This document shows, piece after piece, positions 10,025-17,140 of a stretch of DNA of 64,000 bases (position 1 is its first letter; each line of letters starts with the position of its first letter). The translations under genes and the position numbers were made by a program. Below the pieces are notes generated by a model, which did no database searches, was not told where the DNA came from, and saw nothing but the letters and a program-made list of their open reading frames with translations. The stretch spans positions 434,001 through 498,000 of the forward strand of contig NZ_CP104208.1 of the NCBI RefSeq assembly GCF_026230175.1, in the 5' to 3' direction. The DNA comes from Desulfovibrio mangrovi (GTDB taxonomy: Bacteria > Desulfobacterota > Desulfovibrionia > Desulfovibrionales > Desulfovibrionaceae).

Positions 10025-10060
10025 TACGGGCTGCGCTTTTCTCGCATATTTCTGACTCAG

Positions 10061-10101
10061 AACGGCACGAATCGCACCCCGGTTCGTGCCGTTTTGCGTT
10101 T
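10061..10101 (+). terminator. Rho-independent terminator after the dnaA-like gene
   Basis: Stem AACGGCACGAA (10061-10071) / TTCGTGCCGTT (10083-10093), 11 bp perfect, followed by TTGCGTTTCT, 36 nt after the stop codon. Confidence 0.8.
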
Positions 10102-10232
10102 CTGTACTTTTCAACCGGTGCGGAAATGGGTACAGGTGATTGTTACCCGCCGGGTTGGGGCGGGTGGTTCATAAAAGGGTGTGCTCATTCTGAAAAAAGG
10201 AGTGCGGCACTTAGTTGCTTCAAGGAGTGAAT

Positions 10233-10790
10233 ATGGAGACGGGACAGGCGTATGTGGAAATAGCCCCCAGACTTATGGGCTTGCGCGAAGCCGTGGGGTT
10301 TACCGTGGAGGAGCTTGCCGCCAAGATAGGCGTGCGCCCTGAAACGGTTGCATTGTATGAAGAAGGCGAGACGGAGATTCCCGTCAGCTATCTGAAGGAC
10401 GTGGCAGGTGCCTGCGGCGTGGACATCACCTCGCTGATTTCGGGTCATGAAGCGCATCTGCATGACTATACGCTGGTACGCAAGGGGCAGGGGCTCAGCG
10501 TGACCCGCCGTGAGGATTACGATTATCTTCACCTTGCCTCGCGTTTTACCAACAAGCGTATGGAACCCTTCCTCGTAACCGTGCCGCCCAAGGACGAGAA
10601 CGAACTTGTCTGGAACGAGCATGGTGGTCAGGAATTCATTTACCTGCTCAAGGGACGGCTGGAAATCTGGCTTGACCAGCGCCGTCACGAACTTGTGCCG
10701 GGCGATTCCATCTATTTTGATTCCAAGATTCCTCACGCGTTACGCGGTCTTGATGAAGAAGAAGCCGTATTCCTGGACGTGATTAGCTAG
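10233..10790 (+). CDS. XRE-family HTH regulator with C-terminal cupin
   Basis: 185 residues. Residues about 12-62 form a Cro/C1-type helix-turn-helix (LREAVGFTVEELAAKIGVRPETVALYEEG). Residues about 110-180 form a small-molecule cupin (HGGQEFIYLLKGRLEIWL, then GDSIYFDSKIPHAL). The aaggag site is 4 nt before ATG 10233. This architecture usually gives ligand-responsive repressors or activators of neighbouring genes. Here the likely target is the acyl-CoA synthetase downstream, whose leader carries a 16-bp palindrome (10918-10933). The ligand could be an organic acid or its CoA ester; this is inference. Confidence 0.85.
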   Translation: METGQAYVEIAPRLMGLREAVGFTVEELAAKIGVRPETVALYEEGETEIPVSYLKDVAGACGVDITSLISGHEAHLHDYTLVRKGQGLSVTRREDYDYLHLASRFTNKRMEPFLVTVPPKDENELVWNEHGGQEFIYLLKGRLEIWLDQRRHELVPGDSIYFDSKIPHALRGLDEEEAVFLDVIS

Positions 10791-10881
10791 TTTCCATCCG
10801 AGGCGCGGTATACAGCCGCGTTTGCGCGCCCGATCGTAGTTGGTTGCGCGCGGTATCGTCATGATGCCTTCGGATGGAAAC
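10790..10881 (+). repeat. Long inverted repeat with GC-rich inner stems in a regulator-synthetase spacer
   Basis: Perfect 12-bp arms GTTTCCATCCGA (10790-10801) and TCGGATGGAAAC (10870-10881) enclose 68 nt that hold further complementary GC-rich segments (GCCGCG and GCGCGCGG). The left arm starts on the last base of the cupin gene's stop codon. As RNA it could fold into a long branched hairpin. It has no T tract, so it is not a plain terminator. Confidence 0.75.
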
Positions 10882-10917
10882 AGGCCTTTGGCCCCGCCGC
10901 CTGCCGCAAACGGTGTC

Positions 10918-10933
10918 TGTTCTCATGAGAACA
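10918..10933. promoter_or_regulatory. Perfect 16-bp palindrome, candidate operator
   Basis: TGTTCTCATGAGAACA is fully self-complementary and lies 98-113 bp upstream of the acyl-CoA synthetase ATG and 128 bp after the HTH-cupin gene. Position and symmetry suit an operator for that regulator; the pairing is inference. Confidence 0.55.
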
Positions 10934-11030
10934 AATCCGGCAGCACGGTATGGCGTTTCCTGCACAGAGGTTACCTTGTGCGTCGTGTGGGCGCACTCCG
11001 TTTTGACCCAGTATTGAAGGACGCAGAGCC

Positions 11031-12698
11031 ATGCAAAAACTTTCCTGTTCCAGTTACGACGAGCTTCTTTCCCGTTTTTCCCTTGATGTTCCTGCAAGTT
11101 ACAACTTTGCCTTTGATGACCTTGACCGCATTGCCGATGCAACTGCCGACGGCTCTGGCAATCCTCTGGCCATAGTGCATGTGGATGATGCCGGTGAGCG
11201 TCGTGATTATACCTTCGCGTGGCTCAAGGAAGCTTCCTCCCGTCTGGCCAATGTCCTGAAGGCGCAAGGGCTGCGCAAGGGCGATAGAGTCATGCTGGTG
11301 CTTTACCGCCGCATTGAGTTCTGGGTGTCCATGCTCGCCTGCCATAAGCTTGGTGCGGTTCCCGTCCCGTCTCCCGCCCAGCTGACGCCCAAGGATATTG
11401 TATTCCGCGTTAACCGCGCCAATATTCGTGGCATGATCGTGGAAGATTCCATCACGGATCGTGTCGAAGCCGCCCGGCCTGACTGCGCTTCGCTTTCCTG
11501 TCTCGTGCAGGTGGGCGGTGCGTCCTGTCCTGCAGGCTGGCTGGATTATGCCGCTGCGGTGGCTGATGCCTCCCCCGACTTTCCCAAGCCTCAGGGAGCG
11601 GAGCTTGCCGGTGGCAGCGACTCGCTGCTCATTTTCTTCTCTTCCGGTACCACGGGCATGCCCAAGATGGTTGAGCATACTCATACCTATCCTCTTGGTC
11701 ATTACATGACCGGCGCCTACTGGCACGATCTGGAAGAAGGCGATCTGCACCTTACCCTTGCCGATACCGGCTGGGGCAAGGCCGTGTGGGGCAAGTTCTA
11801 CGGTCAGTGGCTTGCCGGCGCGACCGTGTTCGTATGGGATTTCCGCGGCAAGTTCGAACCTGCTCGGCTTCTCGAGCAGCTGGCCGCACATAAGGTGACC
11901 ACCTTTTGCGCGCCTCCCACGGTGTACCGTTTTCTCGTGCGTGAAGATCTTTCAACGTATGACCTTTCCGCATTGCGTCACTGCACCACTGCAGGTGAAT
12001 TGCTGAACGACAGCGTGTTCCATGACTGGAAGAAGCAGACCGGTCTGCCCATCTATGAAGGGTACGGCCAGACGGAAACCACCCTGCAGATCTGCACCTT
12101 GCGCACCATGGAGCCCAAGCCCGGTTCCATCGGTCGTGCGGCTCCCGGCTGGGATATCGTGCTGCGCGATCTGAGGGGCAACATCTGTCCTCCCGGTGAA
12201 GAAGGTGAAATCTGCGTCCGCATTGCTGAAGGAATACCGGTGGGTCTGTTTACGGGCTATCTGGAAGATCCTGAAAAGACCGCTTCCGTCATGCTGAACG
12301 GCTACTATCATACCGGCGACAAGGCGTGGATGGACGAAGACGGATACTTCTGGTTCCTTGGGCGCGTGGATGACCTGATCAAGTCTTCCGGTTACCGAAT
12401 CGGACCTTTTGAGGTCGAATCTGCCCTTATTTCCCATGAAGCTGTGGTGGAAGCCGCCGTAACCGGCGTACCGGATGACCTGCGCGGGCAGATCGTCAAG
12501 GCGACCGTGGTGCTCGCCCCCGGTTTTGCCCCGTCTCCCGAATTGACCAAGGCGCTTCAGGATCACGTGAAGAAGGTGACCGCGCCGTACAAGTACCCGC
12601 GCATCATCGACTACGTGTCTGAATTGCCCAAGACCATCTCCGGCAAGATTCGCCGCGTGGAAATTCGTCAGCGCGACGAGGAAGCCGCCAAGAAGTAA
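11031..12698 (+). CDS. AMP-forming acyl-CoA synthetase (medium-chain/acetyl type)
   Basis: 555 residues of the ANL adenylate-forming superfamily; activates a carboxylic acid with ATP and CoA. Motifs: P-loop-like SSGTTGMPKMVEHTH (about 204-218), YEGYGQTETT (about 342-351), TGDKAWMDEDGYFWFLGR, and the C-terminal catalytic Lys in PKTISGKIRRVEIR. Layout resembles the medium-chain/ACSM group more than classical Acs (about 650 aa), so the substrate could be a short- or medium-chain, branched or aryl acid. It sits behind the HTH-cupin regulator, probably its controller. The start at 11031 follows gaaggacgcagagcc. Confidence 0.86.
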   Translation: MQKLSCSSYDELLSRFSLDVPASYNFAFDDLDRIADATADGSGNPLAIVHVDDAGERRDYTFAWLKEASSRLANVLKAQGLRKGDRVMLVLYRRIEFWVSMLACHKLGAVPVPSPAQLTPKDIVFRVNRANIRGMIVEDSITDRVEAARPDCASLSCLVQVGGASCPAGWLDYAAAVADASPDFPKPQGAELAGGSDSLLIFFSSGTTGMPKMVEHTHTYPLGHYMTGAYWHDLEEGDLHLTLADTGWGKAVWGKFYGQWLAGATVFVWDFRGKFEPARLLEQLAAHKVTTFCAPPTVYRFLVREDLSTYDLSALRHCTTAGELLNDSVFHDWKKQTGLPIYEGYGQTETTLQICTLRTMEPKPGSIGRAAPGWDIVLRDLRGNICPPGEEGEICVRIAEGIPVGLFTGYLEDPEKTASVMLNGYYHTGDKAWMDEDGYFWFLGRVDDLIKSSGYRIGPFEVESALISHEAVVEAAVTGVPDDLRGQIVKATVVLAPGFAPSPELTKALQDHVKKVTAPYKYPRIIDYVSELPKTISGKIRRVEIRQRDEEAAKK

Positions 12699-12716
12699 AC
12701 TTGGATTACGTAAACA

Positions 12717-12750
12717 GAAGGCCGGAAGCTGACGCTTCCGGCCTTTTTTA
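12717..12750 (+). terminator. Rho-independent terminator after the acyl-CoA synthetase
   Basis: GGCCGGAAGC / GCTTCCGGCC hairpin with loop TGAC, followed by TTTTTTATTT. It may also act on tex transcripts from the opposite strand, although the T tract there is poor. Confidence 0.88.
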
Positions 12751-12884
12751 TTTGTACAGTGCAGAGGCTTGGGGGGGCAGTCCATCAGCCGTTCATCATG
12801 TATCCGGGAGTTCAGGATAATAGGGCAGAGCGGGCTTCTTACTCTCAAGTTTCCCTGGAGTCCCCTGACAGCTTCTTCTGATCG

Positions 12885-15035
12885 CTACGCCTTCTGTCGC
12901 ACGCCCTTCATGGTCAGGCTGATGCGCTTGCGCTGCTGGTCCACTTCCAGCACGCGGACCCGTACGTGCTGCTGCACGCGCACCACGTCTGCCGGGTCTT
13001 TCACGAAGTTGTCGGAAAGCTGGGAAACATGCACCAGTCCGTCCTGATGCACGCCGATATCCACGAAGGCGCCGAACTTGGTCACGTTTGTCACGATACC
13101 GGGCAGTTCCATGTCTGCAGCAAGGTCTGCAAGACTGTGCACGTCGGCAAAGGAGAACGGCGCGAATTCGGGGCGCGGGTCGCGTCCGGGGCGGGCCAGT
13201 TCCTGCATGATGTCCGTAAGGGTGGGCAGGCCGATGGTATCGGTCACGTAGCTGTCGAGCCGGATGCGCTTGCGGAGCGTTTCGTCGCGCATGAGGTCGG
13301 CCACGGTGCAGCCAAGGTCTTTGGCCATGCGTTCCACGATGGAATAGGATTCGGGGTGAACGGCGGAGGCATCAAGCGGGTTCTTGGCGCTGTTGATGCG
13401 CAGGAAGCCCGCGCTCTGTTCATAGGCCTTGGGGCCGAGACGCTTGACCTTGAGAAGCTCCTTGCGGGAGGCGAAGGGGCCATTCTCCGTTCTGTGGGCG
13501 ACAATGTTAGCCGCCAGTGAAGGACCGAGGCCGGAAACGTAGGTCAGCAGTTCGGTGCTGGCGGTGTTCAGTTCCACGCCCACGCTGTTCACGCAGGAGA
13601 CGACCACGTCCTCCAGTGATTTCTTCAGGGCCGTCTGGTCCACGTCGTGCTGATACTGGCCGACGCCGATGGCTTTGGGATCGATCTTCACCAGTTCGGC
13701 GAGCGGGTCCATAAGGCGTCTGCCGATGGATACCGAGCCGCGTACGGTGACGTCGTGGTCGGGGAATTCCTTTCGCGCAACATCTGAGGCCGAGTAGACC
13801 GAGGCTCCGCTCTCGTTGACCATGACGATCATTACGGATGCGGGCAGGCCTAGGCTGCGGACGAAGGTTTCGGTTTCGCGGGAGGCGGTGCCGTTGCCGA
13901 TGGCTATGGCTTCAATGCTGTGCTTGGCAACGAGTGCGGTGACGCGCTTGCCGGCTTCTTCCACCTTGGCTCCGCCGGTGACGGGGTAGATGGTCTCGTT
14001 GTGCAGCAGGGCTCCCTGTGCATCAAGGCAGACCAGTTTTGCGCCTGTGCGGAAGCCCGGGTCCAGCGCGAGCACGCGTTTCTGCCCCAGCGGGGAGGCC
14101 AACAGCAGTTCGCGCAGGTTGGCCGCGAATACGGCAATGGCTTCTTCGTCTGCACGGGTCTTGAGCAGGGTGCGAGCCTCGTTTTCCATGGAGGGGGCCA
14201 GCAGGCGCTTGTAGCTGTCTTCCAGTGCCAGTTCGATCTGCCGCGCGCTGGGGCTGTTGCCGGTGACAAAATGCTTTTTCAGGGTTCCCAGCGCCATGGC
14301 GTCTTCCGGGCGCAAGGAAAGACTGAGCATGCCTTCGCGCTCACCGCGCAGCATGGCAAGAATGCGATGACTCGGTGCGGCTTTGGCCGGTTCCTGCCAG
14401 TTGAAATAATCACGGAACGTGGCGGCTTCGTCCGTCTTTTCTCCGGCTGTCTTGGTGGCGGATGAGGCAAGCTGGCCGCGCATGCTGAACATGAGGCGCA
14501 TGACTTTTCGGGTCTCCGCATCCTCACTGATCCGCTCGGCGACAATATCACGCGCGCCGGCAAGGGCAGCTTGCGTATCGGGCACGTCCTTGTCGGGGGC
14601 CACAAACTGTGCGGCGGCCTTTTCCGGCAGATCCCGCGGGTCTTGCTTCCACAGCATGTCGGCAAGGGGCTCAAGGCCTCGTTCCCGTGCGATCTGGGCG
14701 CGGGTGCGCCGTTTGGGGCGGTAGGGAAGGTAGATGTCTTCGAGCGCGGTGAGGGTTTCTGCGCCGCTTACCGACTTGCGGAGTTCGGGTGACAACAGTT
14801 CGCGTTCTTCTAGCGATTGCAGGATGGCGGTACGGCGTTTTTCCAGCTCCGCCAGCTGTTCGTTTCTGTCACGGATGGCAGCAATGACCACTTCGTCCAT
14901 GCCGCCAGTGGCTTCCTTGCGGTAGCGGGCGATGAAGGGAATGGTTGCGCTGTCGTCAAGCAGGGCGAGGACGGCTTCAACCTTGGACGGGGAGAGGCTG
15001 AGTTCTTTTGCGATGCGGGTGGCGAATGTTGTCAT
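12885..15035 (-). CDS. tex: Tex-family RNA-binding transcription accessory protein
   Basis: 716 residues. Tex proteins bind RNA and act in transcription and tolerance functions. Order: N-terminal helical region (ELSLSPSKVEAVLALLDDSATIPFIARYR), a YqgF-like RNase H fold (RVLALDPGFRTGAKLVCLD), helix-hairpin-helix repeats (YVSGLGPSLAANIVAHR), and a C-terminal S1 domain (GIVTNVTKFGAFVDIGVHQDG). Length is slightly shorter than the usual 770-780, mainly at the C-terminus. Divergent from the 79-residue gene at 15139. Confidence 0.94.
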   Translation of the reverse strand: MTTFATRIAKELSLSPSKVEAVLALLDDSATIPFIARYRKEATGGMDEVVIAAIRDRNEQLAELEKRRTAILQSLEERELLSPELRKSVSGAETLTALEDIYLPYRPKRRTRAQIARERGLEPLADMLWKQDPRDLPEKAAAQFVAPDKDVPDTQAALAGARDIVAERISEDAETRKVMRLMFSMRGQLASSATKTAGEKTDEAATFRDYFNWQEPAKAAPSHRILAMLRGEREGMLSLSLRPEDAMALGTLKKHFVTGNSPSARQIELALEDSYKRLLAPSMENEARTLLKTRADEEAIAVFAANLRELLLASPLGQKRVLALDPGFRTGAKLVCLDAQGALLHNETIYPVTGGAKVEEAGKRVTALVAKHSIEAIAIGNGTASRETETFVRSLGLPASVMIVMVNESGASVYSASDVARKEFPDHDVTVRGSVSIGRRLMDPLAELVKIDPKAIGVGQYQHDVDQTALKKSLEDVVVSCVNSVGVELNTASTELLTYVSGLGPSLAANIVAHRTENGPFASRKELLKVKRLGPKAYEQSAGFLRINSAKNPLDASAVHPESYSIVERMAKDLGCTVADLMRDETLRKRIRLDSYVTDTIGLPTLTDIMQELARPGRDPRPEFAPFSFADVHSLADLAADMELPGIVTNVTKFGAFVDIGVHQDGLVHVSQLSDNFVKDPADVVRVQQHVRVRVLEVDQQRKRISLTMKGVRQKA

Positions 15036-15086
15036 GTACTATCTGTAAAAAAATGCTGTTACTGTTTGTGAATATGTGCTTACATT

Positions 15087-15116
15087 GGTTCCGTGGTGTC
15101 ACTATTCCATGGAACC
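15087..15116. repeat. Near-perfect 10-bp inverted repeat between tex and the 79-aa gene
   Basis: Arms GGTTCCGTGG (15087-15096) and CCATGGAACC (15107-15116) are complementary except for one G-T pair, with a 10-nt spacer. It ends 12 nt before the ribosome site of the downstream gene, so it is either an operator in the divergent promoter region or an mRNA leader hairpin. Confidence 0.6.
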
Positions 15117-15138
15117 GTATCTTCGGAAAGGAGGACGC

Positions 15139-15378
15139 ATGAACTATTCGGAACGTGATCTTCCTGTTGTGGTCAGGGAGACGGAAATGGTGTCATTGGA
15201 AGCAGGCGCAGTGGTGCGCTACGAGGAAAGTGGCGGTGCGAGGGATGTCTTTGTGGGAGATGAGTGGGAATCCCGCGCCAGCTTGTTCCCGGGCATGTCC
15301 TATGAACTTGAATGTGTTGGCTGCACGTATCTTCTTTCGGCCATGGATGAGGGCTTGAAAGTGGAGCGTAAGCCGTAA
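15139..15378 (+). CDS. Small protein of unknown function (79 aa)
   Basis: Not recognised. 79 residues starting MNYSERDLPVVVRE, acidic, predicted mostly beta, with a single Cys (VGCTYLL). A strong ribosome site (aaaggaggacgc) precedes ATG 15139, and a rho-independent terminator follows, so it looks like a complete one-gene transcription unit. No TM or signal segment. Codon use matches neighbouring genes. Confidence 0.75.
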   Translation: MNYSERDLPVVVRETEMVSLEAGAVVRYEESGGARDVFVGDEWESRASLFPGMSYELECVGCTYLLSAMDEGLKVERKP

Positions 15379-15404
15379 CCCTCAGCTCCATACAATTTTC
15401 AGGA

Positions 15405-15441
15405 AAAATGAGGCCGCTCAGCGGCCTCATTGTCTTTTTTT
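15405..15441. terminator. Bidirectional terminator
   Basis: Stem ATGAGGCCGC (15408-15417) / GCGGCCTCAT (15421-15430), loop TCA, then TGTCTTTTTTT on the plus strand. On the minus strand the stem is followed by TTTTTCCTG. It separates the 79-aa gene from the convergent 150-aa gene. Confidence 0.85.
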
Positions 15442-15447
15442 GGCGTG

Positions 15448-15900
15448 CTATTGCGGAGGCAAGTCACCCTTCATATTCGCCAGCTTGGCGCGAAGGTAAT
15501 CGGCAAGCGTGTTGCCCACATCATCCTGCTGTGCCTGTTCCATGCCGAGGGCGGCAAGATCCTGCACAATCTGCTTTTCCATGCGCTCGGATTCCATGAA
15601 CATGACATAGACCAGTGATAAGGTGGCGCGATTCTCTTCCGTATCGCTGCACAACTCTCCAAGCTGGTTGAGAGGGACGGTTTCCAGAAGCCTGTCGACG
15701 AACATGTCTACCCATTTCTGATAGATGGCCGAGGGGATCTCGGGCACCAGCGAGGCTACCTGGTCGGCGGCCTTGCCTTCCACATTGGGCATGGTTACGC
15801 CCATGAATTCGCCTAGCGCTTCAGTTCTGCGTTCCTTGGAGTCGGAGAGACGCTCTAGAACAACCTTGGTGATCTGTGTCCGAATGGCCTGCGTATCCAT
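15448..15900 (-). CDS. Hypothetical protein (150 aa)
   Basis: Not recognised. 150 residues from ATG 15900 (MDTQAIRTQITKVVLERL), apparently all helical and without TM segments. Features: IYQKWVDMFVDRLLETVP in the middle, then LCSDTEENRATLSLVYVMFMESERMEKQIVQDLAALG. The frame stays open 18 codons upstream, but the next ATG has no better ribosome site. It shares a terminator region with the 79-aa gene. No neighbour suggests a function. Confidence 0.75.
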   Translation of the reverse strand: MDTQAIRTQITKVVLERLSDSKERRTEALGEFMGVTMPNVEGKAADQVASLVPEIPSAIYQKWVDMFVDRLLETVPLNQLGELCSDTEENRATLSLVYVMFMESERMEKQIVQDLAALGMEQAQQDDVGNTLADYLRAKLANMKGDLPPQ

Positions 15901-16135
15901 TATGCATCCTGTCTGAAAGCCGGAACGGGTTTGTGGTTTTGTCCAATTCTTCAAGCTATGAAAGGAGAAGGACGGGTTCGGGCAAGGTACTGTATCGGGC
16001 CTTCATATGCAACTGATCGCAGGTGGTGGTGCCTGTCCGTATTTGGTCGTGGCTTGTTCTTGAGGGGAGAGGGGACTTTGTAGTTGAGGAGGTGCACTTC
16101 AGGAGGATCGCTCGTTATAATGAATGGTATTTTAC

Positions 16136-16175
16136 AAAAAAGTAAAAGCGACTGCGCATAAACGTAGCCGCTCTT
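16136..16175 (-). terminator. Probable terminator of tpx
   Basis: Imperfect stem AGCGACTGCG (16147-16156) / CGTAGCCGCT (16163-16172); on the minus strand it is followed by TTTTACTTTTTT, 29 nt after the tpx stop. The plus-strand reading also ends in a T tract. Confidence 0.65.
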
Positions 16176-16200
16176 TTTTATTAGTGGGAAACGTCAGTAA

Positions 16201-16716
16201 TTACAGGGCTGCGCGGGCAGCGGCGATGGCTGCATCGTAGTCGGGTTCCTTTGTGATTTCGGGGAGGAGTTCCTGATACACGATGTCGCCTGCCTTGTTC
16301 ACGACCAGTACTGCACGGGTCAGCAGGCGGAGTTCCTTGATAATGAGGCCGTATGCAGCGCCAAAGGACATGTCCTTGTGGTCGGAGAGGGTTGTTATGG
16401 CGTCAATGCCTGCAGCGCCGCACCAGCGGGCCTGTGCGAAGGGCAGGTCGGCGGAAATGGTCAGCACCGCAATGTCCTTGCCGAGGTTGGCGGCTTCCTG
16501 ATTGAAGCGGCGGGTTTCCACGTCGCAGACAGGGGTATCAAGGGAGGGGACTGCTGACAGGATAAGAACCTTGCCCTTGAAGTCTGCCAGTGTTTTCGGG
16601 GAAAGATCGTTGCCGAGTACGGTAAAATCAGGGGCCTTGTCGCCGACGGATACGGGAGAACCCTGAAGGGTGAGGCCGTTGCCCATGAAGGTGATGATGC
16701 CGGTACGTTCAGTCAT
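16201..16716 (-). CDS. tpx: Thiol peroxidase Tpx (atypical 2-Cys peroxiredoxin)
   Basis: 171 residues; reduces hydroperoxides using thioredoxin. The peroxidatic Cys64 sits in SLDTPVCDVETRRF and the resolving Cys98 in LPFAQARWCGAAG, both at family positions. ATG 16716 is chosen because taaggagct precedes it and MTERTGIITFMGN is the usual start. Monocistronic, divergent from amtB across a 424-bp spacer. In an anaerobe it fits oxygen or peroxide defence. Confidence 0.94.
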   Translation of the reverse strand: MTERTGIITFMGNGLTLQGSPVSVGDKAPDFTVLGNDLSPKTLADFKGKVLILSAVPSLDTPVCDVETRRFNQEAANLGKDIAVLTISADLPFAQARWCGAAGIDAITTLSDHKDMSFGAAYGLIIKELRLLTRAVLVVNKAGDIVYQELLPEITKEPDYDAAIAAARAAL

Positions 16717-16829
16717 GAATAGCTCCTTAATATGCAACATGTAGTTTTTACTTGGTTGTTAGTGAGCAAACAAACTTGGGATTGCCAGTCGGTTTGTCCA
16801 TGGAAGACAATAGCACAGTCAAATCTAAA

Positions 16830-16844
16830 TGGGAACCATTCTCA
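16830..16844. promoter_or_regulatory. Fur/PerR-like imperfect inverted repeat upstream of tpx
   Basis: TGGGAACCATTCTCA is a 7-1-7 imperfect palindrome (minus: TGAGAAT-G-GTTCCCA) about 115 bp upstream of the tpx start, related to but not matching the Fur/PerR consensus TGATAAT-N-ATTATCA. A perfect 14-bp palindrome TTACAAATTTGTAA lies at 16914-16927. Both are in the tpx-amtB spacer. Assignment to a regulator is tentative. Confidence 0.35.
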
Positions 16845-17014
16845 TAAATTTTTTCACATCTTCATGTGCCGAGATGTGGATTTGGGTTTTGCTGGTTGAT
16901 GTTTTACAAATTTGTAATTTGTCGATTCATAAAAAAGACAATAATGTAAATATCAAATGTTCTTCATGATGCCGCTTTCGATGATGGTGGCGCAATTGCT
17001 TGATTATACTGGGG

Positions 17015-17030
17015 TGGCATGTCTCTTGCC
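17015..17030 (+). promoter_or_regulatory. Sigma-54 promoter of amtB-glnB-glnD
   Basis: TGGCATG-TCTC-TTGCC matches the sigma-54 -24/-12 consensus (TGGCAC-N5-TTGC) with exact spacing. It puts the start site near 17041, leaving a 5' UTR of about 100 nt before the amtB ATG at 17141. Nitrogen genes are classic sigma-54 targets. The rest of the 16717-17140 spacer would hold an enhancer site, not identified here. Confidence 0.82.
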
Positions 17031-17061
17031 TTTAGAATTGCAGGCTGTGGGTGGCGGTTGT

Positions 17062-17083
17062 CTTCTGATGTGGACATCAGAAG
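17062..17083 (+). other. Perfect hairpin in the amtB 5' UTR
   Basis: CTTCTGATG (17062-17070) / CATCAGAAG (17075-17083), loop TGGA, sits about 20 nt downstream of the predicted sigma-54 start and 57 nt before the ATG. No T tract follows. It may stabilise the 5' end of the mRNA. Confidence 0.55.
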
Positions 17084-17140
17084 GCGTCACTCTGTGATTG
17101 TTCACTACAATGAGCGTCTGTCTTGAGCGAGGAGGCTATT

